DNA of 64,000 bases from Acidimicrobiaceae bacterium (lineage in GTDB: Bacteria; Actinomycetota; Acidimicrobiia; Acidimicrobiales; RAAP-2). Shown here piece after piece: positions 59,020 to 64,000 of the stretch. Numbering within the stretch: the first letter of the stretch is position 1; each line of letters starts with the position of its first letter. The notes below the pieces were generated by a model. The model worked only from the letters and a program-made list of their open reading frames with translations. It had not been told where the DNA came from and did no database searches. The stretch spans positions 83,563 to 147,562 of the forward strand of contig PKXJ01000018.1 in assembly GCA_003132305.1 (NCBI GenBank). The letters run 5' to 3'. The position numbers and the translations under genes are program-made.

Positions 59020-59760
59020 TCAACAGTCATTTTTATCCATATCGTCTCGCCACGCCCCGGATTCGGGGTCGAAACGGACCTCACGGTCTACGACACGCTG
59101 GGCCAGCACGGAAGGTGCGGTCTTGGTGGCAAAGGCATGAGCGCGAAGCGCCACGAGTGCGTCCCTCACCGAAAGCGACGCTTGCACCGAGAGCATTCCC
59201 GCGGCCTGGTGAACCGAAAAATCGAGAGTTGACTGGCCGTCAAGTTCGCCGGCCAGAGCGTCGCCGGGCGCGCCCGCCTGCATCGTCAAAATGGCTCGTC
59301 CGATGACTGACGCCATCAAGTACGCGTCCGAAGTCTGCGTTTCACTGAGCGGTCCCGGCTCGTCACGAAACAAGCTCAGTGCGCCAAAACGGGCCGCGCC
59401 GATGCGAACGGGAAAGCCAAAGACCGCTCGCGCACCGGTGGCCGCCGCCTCGGGCGAGTACATCATCCAACGAGAACTCTCGGGTTCCATAAGATTCAAC
59501 TCCTGATTGGCCACGCCGCTTCGACTCGCCTCATCACCAGGACCTTCTCCCAACATGATCTCGAGATCCATTAGTTCCTGGGCGACACGGTTGCTGGTAC
59601 ACCAAGGCGTTTTCTGATCCCCGGTTGACGACAGGGTGATACCGGCGCCACTGAGTTCGGTGATTTCCGCCGCGACCGAGCACAGCGACACACCGTGGGC
59701 AAGATCGCCCTCCTGTCGCACCATGAGCTCAAAGATGTCCACTAACCGATTAGCCACCAC
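59020..59760 (-). CDS. GAF-ANTAR domain protein (second copy)
   Basis: A 246-residue paralogue with a GAF domain (GAGITLSSTGDQ, LGEGPGDEASRSG, GFPVRIGAARFGALSLFRDE) and a C-terminal ANTAR domain (VHQAAGMLSVQASLSVRDAL, then LRAHAFATKTAPSVLAQRVV). The two copies differ enough to respond to different ligands. Start at GTG 59760. Target RNAs are not identifiable here. Confidence 0.9.
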   Translation of the reverse strand: MVANRLVDIFELMVRQEGDLAHGVSLCSVAAEITELSGAGITLSSTGDQKTPWCTSNRVAQELMDLEIMLGEGPGDEASRSGVANQELNLMEPESSRWMMYSPEAAATGARAVFGFPVRIGAARFGALSLFRDEPGPLSETQTSDAYLMASVIGRAILTMQAGAPGDALAGELDGQSTLDFSVHQAAGMLSVQASLSVRDALVALRAHAFATKTAPSVLAQRVVDREVRFDPESGAWRDDMDKNDC

Positions 59761-60224
59761 GTCGGACGTCCCGCGTCGTTTTTAGCATGATCCAGTTCGC
59801 AACGCCGATGGCACCATTGATGAGTCTCCTCGTCTCGCGACGACGCTCAACGGGGGCTGGATTCAGCGTTTTCTAATTTTTCAGTATCGAAGCAGAGTGC
59901 CATCCTAGTTCGCCTTGCTCCTGGTCGCCTCGACGCTCGCCACGGTGGTGTTCAAGTAGTGAAATACCTTTCTCGATTCGTAAATCGACGAATTCCTACT
60001 CATCACTCGACACTTTGCAAAGACCGTCGCGAGCGACGCCGACCGGCCTGAGGGTCAAGAAGTTCCAATCGGGGTGACAGTATTGACGTGACTAGCGGAC
60101 ACGTGGTTCACACGAATACGCTGGCTAGACCGCGACCTAGGAGTGTGGGGATGGCTCTTCTGACTTGCCCGGCAATCGTGCTGACGGCGCGTGCTCCCGT
60201 CGTTCACCGAACGACGTGGCGGCG
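59761..60224. other. Gene-free stretch upstream of the methyltransferase gene
   Basis: About 460 bases between divergent genes. It contains ATTCGT and ACGAAT arms near 59970-59990 that could be an operator, and a TTGACG near 60084 without a good -10 box. No convincing gene. Confidence 0.3.
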
Positions 60225-60974
60225 ATGATGTCCCGAAACCGAAACGTCACGGCTTCTCGAAAGACGCCCAACCTTTTTTCAAGAAGTCTGTTCGCTCCGC
60301 TGCCTTCTCGTTACAATCTGCTCGCGGCACTCCTCTCTTTCGGTCAAGACCGCCGGTGGCGATCGGCCATGCTCGATCACGTGGTGGGATCGGATCCCAA
60401 ACTCATCTTGGACGTCGCCTGTGGACCTGGCGCCGTAACCAAAGCTCTCACCAAGCGCTCGTCCGCACGAATCGTGGGACTTGATTTGAGCGAAGAGATG
60501 CTACGCCAAGGTCAGTCCAACGTGAGGGCATCGGGACTCACGGAACGGGTGTCGCTCGTTCTCGGTCGTGGCGAGCAACTCCCCTTTGGCGACGCCACCT
60601 TCGACGGACTCACCTTCACCTATCTTCTTCGCTACGTCGAAGATCCCCAAGCGACCTTGGCCGAACTCGCCCGAGTGGTAAAGCCCGGCGGACCAATCGC
60701 GAGCCTCGAGTTCGGCGTGCCGACGTCGATCGGTTGGCGCGTCGCCTGGTGGTTCTACACCCGCGCAGTGTTGCCGGTTGCGGGCTACGTCACTGGCGGC
60801 CAGGGCTGGTGGGACGTCGGACGTTTCCTCGGGCCCAGCATCTCCTCTCACTACAAGAGTTATCCCCTGCACTGGATTCTGCGGGCGTGGGAGCACGCGG
60901 GCATCGAACACGTGGAGTATCGCTCGATGAGTTTGGGTGGAGGACTCGTGACGTGGGGGTACCGGTCAAAGTGA
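60225..60974 (+). CDS. Class I SAM methyltransferase, UbiE/MenG-like
   Basis: A 249-residue methyltransferase. SAM-binding motif I is ILDVACGPGAVT, with VGLDLSEEMLRQG after it. FDGLTFTYLLRYVEDP and LARVVKPGGPIASLEF match UbiE/MenG quinone methyltransferases. The start is uncertain; ATG 60225 is chosen. Its stop overlaps the start of a UbiA-like membrane protein gene (GTGA), which supports a lipid or quinone substrate, though neither is certain. Confidence 0.85.
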   Translation: MMSRNRNVTASRKTPNLFSRSLFAPLPSRYNLLAALLSFGQDRRWRSAMLDHVVGSDPKLILDVACGPGAVTKALTKRSSARIVGLDLSEEMLRQGQSNVRASGLTERVSLVLGRGEQLPFGDATFDGLTFTYLLRYVEDPQATLAELARVVKPGGPIASLEFGVPTSIGWRVAWWFYTRAVLPVAGYVTGGQGWWDVGRFLGPSISSHYKSYPLHWILRAWEHAGIEHVEYRSMSLGGGLVTWGYRSK

Positions 60975-61744
60975 CGATCTTCAAATCTTCTCCCAAGAAA
61001 ACGCCAGAGGTCGGCCCCGCCTTTTACGCACAGCCGACGTTCCTAATTCGGACGTCGCTGCGCGATTGGTGGACCTTGCTCCACCCGCCGTACACACTCT
61101 TGCATCTCTCTTTTGTGGTGATCGGCGCGTGCCTCGTCGGACCGGTGAACGCCGTTCGCCTGGCCTTCACCGTGCTGGCGTTCTTCTTGGCCGTCGGCGT
61201 TGGCGCGCACGCCCTCGACGAACTGCAAGGTCGACCCCTCGCCACGTCGATTCCCACGTGGCAACTCGTCACGGCTTCGTGTGTCGGATTGGGCGGCGCC
61301 GTCGCCCTGGGCGTCGTGGGACTCTTTCTAGTGAGCCCGTACCTCGCCATCTTCATTGCGGTGGGCGTCACCATTGCGCTGGCCTACAATCTCGAACTCT
61401 TCCACGGTCGACTCCACTCCGACGCCGTCTTTGCTCTGGGCTGGGGCGGGTTCCCCCTCCTCACCGCGTACTTTGCCCAACACGCCAACATCACGATCCC
61501 GGCACTACTGGCCGCGGCGTTCGCGGCGTTCGTCTCACTGGCGCAGCGCGAACTGTCGTCGCCGGCGCGTGATATTCGCCGTCGGACCTCGTCCATCGAC
61601 GGAGTTCAAGTACTCTTTGACGGCACCACGGTGCCCGTCACCAGTCAATCAATGCTCGCGCCTCTCGAACGGGCACTGCGCAATCTCTGTTGGGCCGCGT
61701 TCACTCTCGCGCTTTCCCTGATCTATCTTCGATTCCACCATTAG
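60971..61744 (+). CDS. Polytopic membrane protein, UbiA-prenyltransferase-like
   Basis: A 257-residue protein starting with GTG inside the stop of the methyltransferase gene. At least six hydrophobic segments are visible (LLHLSFVVIGACLVG, LAFTVLAFFLAVGV, VGLGGAVALGVVGLF). The loop HALDELQGRPLATSIPTWQL resembles the first Asp-rich, sugar/isoprenoid-binding loop of UbiA-type enzymes, but only weakly (DELxGRP). I infer prenyl transfer to, or modification of, the same lipid as the coupled methyltransferase. Confidence 0.6.
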   Translation: MTIFKSSPKKTPEVGPAFYAQPTFLIRTSLRDWWTLLHPPYTLLHLSFVVIGACLVGPVNAVRLAFTVLAFFLAVGVGAHALDELQGRPLATSIPTWQLVTASCVGLGGAVALGVVGLFLVSPYLAIFIAVGVTIALAYNLELFHGRLHSDAVFALGWGGFPLLTAYFAQHANITIPALLAAAFAAFVSLAQRELSSPARDIRRRTSSIDGVQVLFDGTTVPVTSQSMLAPLERALRNLCWAAFTLALSLIYLRFHH

Positions 61745-61944
61745 GGAAGCTCCGTTTCGTCGGCGTGAATGGAGAATGGCTCGTGGACTCCTCTCGGGTG
61801 ATTGGTAGTCAGCACGGATGGCTACGAGCAGCTCGACATCAACGTCAGGCCTCGACGTCGCGTCGGGCGGACACGACGAGAACGTGCAATCTAGGGCACT
61901 CTATGCTGGATTTGGAATGAAATGTCCAGAGAGGAGGTGACCAC

Positions 61945-63585
61945 GTGGTAACAGAAAGTGCCCAGGAGCGGTGGCGCCGCCTCTATGACGCCGCGTCGAT
62001 TCGACCCGGAAAATTCGCCACCATGTCGGGCATTCCCCTGGCGCCGGTTTACGGTCCGAGCGACGCCGAGTTTCCAGGTCTCTACCCCTACACCCGAGGC
62101 GTGCACGCCTCGATGTACCGCACGAAGCTCTGGACGATGCGCATGTTCGCGGGCTTTGGCACCGCCAAGGACACCAACGCTCGCTTTCGAGAGATCATTC
62201 GCTCCGGGGGCACGGGGCTGTCGACGGCCTTCGACATGCCCACCCTCCTCGGTCTGGACTCGGACGACCCGATGTCCCTCGGTGAGGTGGGGCGTTGTGG
62301 CGTAGCGATCGACTCTCTGGCCGACGTCCGCGATCTCTTTGCCGGCATCGACCTCGGCACGATCACGACGTCCATGACGATCAACTCCCCCGCGGCCGTG
62401 ATGTTGGCCCTCTTTGTCGCCCAAGCCGAAGAGTCGGGGGTCGCGCGAGAACGTCTCGGTGGCACGTTGCAGAACGACATCTTGAAGGAGTACCAAGCGC
62501 AAAAGGAGTTCGTCTTCCCCCCGCGTCAGTCCATGCGCCTCGTGCGCGACACCATTACCTTCACCGCCGCGGAGATGCCCAAGTGGAACTCCGTTTCGGT
62601 CTCGGGCTACCACATTCGAGAGGCCGGCTCTACGGCCGCCGAGGAACTGTCCTTCACCCTGGCGAACGGTTTTGCCTACGTCGAACTCGCGGGTCAGGGG
62701 GGTCTCGGCGTCGACGCCGTCGCGCCGCGCCTGTCCTTCTTCTTTAACGCGCACATTGACTTCTTCGAAGAGATCGCCAAGTACCGCGCGGCGCGGCGCC
62801 TCTGGGCGAAGTGGATGAAAGAGCACTACAGCGCCACGGACGAGCGATCGTGGCAACTTCGCTTTCACACGCAAACGGCCGGCGTGTCGCTCACCGCCCA
62901 ACAACCAGAAATCAATATCGCGCGCACCGCGATTGAAGCGCTGGCCGGCGTACTGGGGGGTACCCAATCACTGCACACGAACTCCATGGACGAAGCCCTC
63001 GCGCTGCCCTCGGAGAAGGCTGCGCGAATTGCCCTACGGACCCAACAGATCATCGCGCACGAGACCAACGTGACCAACGTCGCTGATCCCCTCGGCGGAT
63101 CGTGGTTCATCGAAGAGTTGACCGACGAGATGGAACGCGAAGCCGAAGTCATCTTCGCGCAGATCAGCAAAATGGGCGAAGGTTCCATGCTCGAAGGCTG
63201 CATCCGGGGAATCGAAGAGAACTGGTTCCAAGGACGTATCGCCGATTCGGCCTACGAGCTCGAACGGTCGTTCAACTCTGGCGAGCGTGTCGTGGTGGGC
63301 GTGAACGAGTTCCTCGAAGGCAACGACGACAACGATCTGGAGACGCTGCGCATCTCGAACGAAGACGAGCGCAAGCAACTCGCTCGCCTCAAGGAAGTTC
63401 GCCACGACCGCGACGACGAGCAGGTGCGTCGGGCGCTCGAGCGGCTGAGCCGCGAGGCGAGCGAACCCGACGTCAACCTCATGCCCGCTCTCATTGACGC
63501 GGCCAAGACGTACGCCACCGTCGGCGAGATGATGAAGGCTCTCGAGGGCGTCTTCGGGCGCCACGTCGAAGTTCCCTCACTATGA
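61945..63585 (+). CDS. Methylmalonyl-CoA mutase, large (catalytic) subunit
   Basis: A 546-residue acyl-CoA mutase catalytic chain (TIM barrel, no B12 domain). Conserved segments include [43 protein letters not shown] and the [20 protein letters not shown] radical-cage region. The start is GTG 61945 behind a strong GGAGGTGA site. The B12-binding domain is encoded by the next gene, overlapping by ATGA. The enzyme interconverts methylmalonyl-CoA and succinyl-CoA; related mutases (isobutyryl-CoA, ethylmalonyl-CoA) are alternatives. Confidence 0.9.
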   Translation: MVTESAQERWRRLYDAASIRPGKFATMSGIPLAPVYGPSDAEFPGLYPYTRGVHASMYRTKLWTMRMFAGFGTAKDTNARFREIIRSGGTGLSTAFDMPTLLGLDSDDPMSLGEVGRCGVAIDSLADVRDLFAGIDLGTITTSMTINSPAAVMLALFVAQAEESGVARERLGGTLQNDILKEYQAQKEFVFPPRQSMRLVRDTITFTAAEMPKWNSVSVSGYHIREAGSTAAEELSFTLANGFAYVELAGQGGLGVDAVAPRLSFFFNAHIDFFEEIAKYRAARRLWAKWMKEHYSATDERSWQLRFHTQTAGVSLTAQQPEINIARTAIEALAGVLGGTQSLHTNSMDEALALPSEKAARIALRTQQIIAHETNVTNVADPLGGSWFIEELTDEMEREAEVIFAQISKMGEGSMLEGCIRGIEENWFQGRIADSAYELERSFNSGERVVVGVNEFLEGNDDNDLETLRISNEDERKQLARLKEVRHDRDDEQVRRALERLSREASEPDVNLMPALIDAAKTYATVGEMMKALEGVFGRHVEVPSL

Positions 63586-63974
63586 GTGTGCGGGTCTTGG
63601 TAGCGAAAGTCGGCCTCGACGGTCACGATCGAGGCGTCAAGGTCGTCGCGCGCCTGTTGCGCGACGCCGGCATGGAAGTCGTCTACACCGGCCTCTTTCA
63701 AACCCCCGAGACCGTCGCGACGGCCGCCATCCAAGAAGACGTCGACGTGGTGGGACTCTCGATGCTGTCCGGCGCGCACATGACCCTCGCGCCACTGGTC
63801 GTAGAGGCCCTTCGTGAGCGCGGCTCGGATATCCCCGTCGTGCTCGGCGGCATTGTTCCGCCACACGACCTCGACGAACTTAAAGACCTCGGCGTCGCCG
63901 CGGTCTTTGGCCCCGGCGCCAGCGCCGACGAGATCGTGAGCGCGATCACGGGCATTGTCGCAGCTTCTTCGTAA
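63582..63974 (+). CDS. Cobalamin-binding subunit of the acyl-CoA mutase
   Basis: A 130-residue B12-binding domain. The DxHxxG motif that provides the lower cobalt ligand is LDGHDRG with H15, followed by SML and a GGIVPPHD loop typical of methylmalonyl-CoA mutase small chains. It overlaps the large-subunit gene (ATGA) and forms one holoenzyme with it. Confidence 0.93.
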   Translation: MSVRVLVAKVGLDGHDRGVKVVARLLRDAGMEVVYTGLFQTPETVATAAIQEDVDVVGLSMLSGAHMTLAPLVVEALRERGSDIPVVLGGIVPPHDLDELKDLGVAAVFGPGASADEIVSAITGIVAASS

Positions 63975-64000
63975 CTCTCGCCAGTGTCGGGCACCGAATC

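Noticed and set aside
61891..62967. Long antisense reading frame (358 codons) opposite the acyl-CoA mutase gene
   Set aside because: The plus strand encodes a clear mutase here. The antisense product is Arg/Gly/His-rich with no family features and no ribosome site, as expected for the shadow of a GC-rich gene.
1..64000. CRISPR array, prophage, rRNA or replication origin
   Set aside because: No regularly spaced repeats, phage structural genes, rRNA or DnaA-box cluster were seen. The only repeats are the duplicated blocks and the short tandem repeat listed.

Overview
The window looks like a chromosomal segment of an actinobacterium with moderately high GC; Acidimicrobiia is a plausible class, but that is inference. 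Supporting signs are the MurT/GatD pair for peptidoglycan amidation, a homologue of the mycothiol-linked Rv2466c family, two GAF-ANTAR proteins, a DUF6458-like protein, and several genes whose start codon lies 6 to 7 nt after a -10 hexamer (leaderless-type mRNAs).

Region 1 (1-31.6 kb) is a metabolic island with many broken genes. At the left end a minus-strand group carries crotonyl-CoA carboxylase/reductase, an enoyl-CoA hydratase relative, a short PotD-like binding protein and an ADP-forming acyl-CoA ligase. From 6.1 to 12 kb lie a second LivK binding protein, a nonsense-mutated livH stub, an intact and a degraded copy of a CynX/NimT-type MFS exporter, a cupin and a damaged IS630 element. 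From 12 to 13.2 kb are two XdhC-type maturation genes.

The core of the island is one apparent minus-strand operon, livK-livH-livMG(fused)-livF-FAD subunit-molybdopterin subunit-2Fe2S subunit-ubiD-cyclic amidohydrolase (25.5 to 13.5 kb). Diverging from it are an asparaginase-like amidohydrolase, coxG and an RraA-like gene, followed by an FCD-type GntR regulator. UbiX, which makes the UbiD cofactor, lies at 29.6 kb. Together they read as uptake and breakdown of a cyclic, probably nitrogen-containing acid: molybdenum hydroxylation, prFMN decarboxylation, ring opening by an amidohydrolase, and amide hydrolysis. Remnants of xdhC, moaE, a PNPOx-fold gene and an IS3-type transposase lie between 28.9 and 31.6 kb. 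The island ends at a tRNA-Val(CAC) whose 3' end faces it.

Region 2 (31.8-41.6 kb) holds housekeeping genes: an acyltransferase, GatD/MurT, a LysR regulator, a 3-methyladenine glycosylase, an M20 peptidase, an Rv2466c-like protein, a dienelactone hydrolase, an acyl-CoA dehydrogenase and an S51 peptidase.

Region 3 (41.6-53.5 kb) is a sugar or sugar-acid catabolic locus. It has an IclR regulator with a zinc alcohol dehydrogenase and, divergently, a metal-less M24-fold protein, a U32-like protein, an IlvD/Edd dehydratase, an ABC sugar importer, a gluconolactonase remnant and a ketoglutarate-semialdehyde dehydrogenase. This is the outline of an oxidative Weimberg-type pathway with at least one step unassigned.

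Region 4 (53.5-64 kb) holds divergent trpG/trpE, small stress and membrane genes (including a CsbD-like gene), two GAF-ANTAR regulators, a methyltransferase coupled to a UbiA-like membrane protein, and a split methylmalonyl-CoA mutase. The mutase fits functionally with the crotonyl-CoA carboxylase/reductase at the other end.
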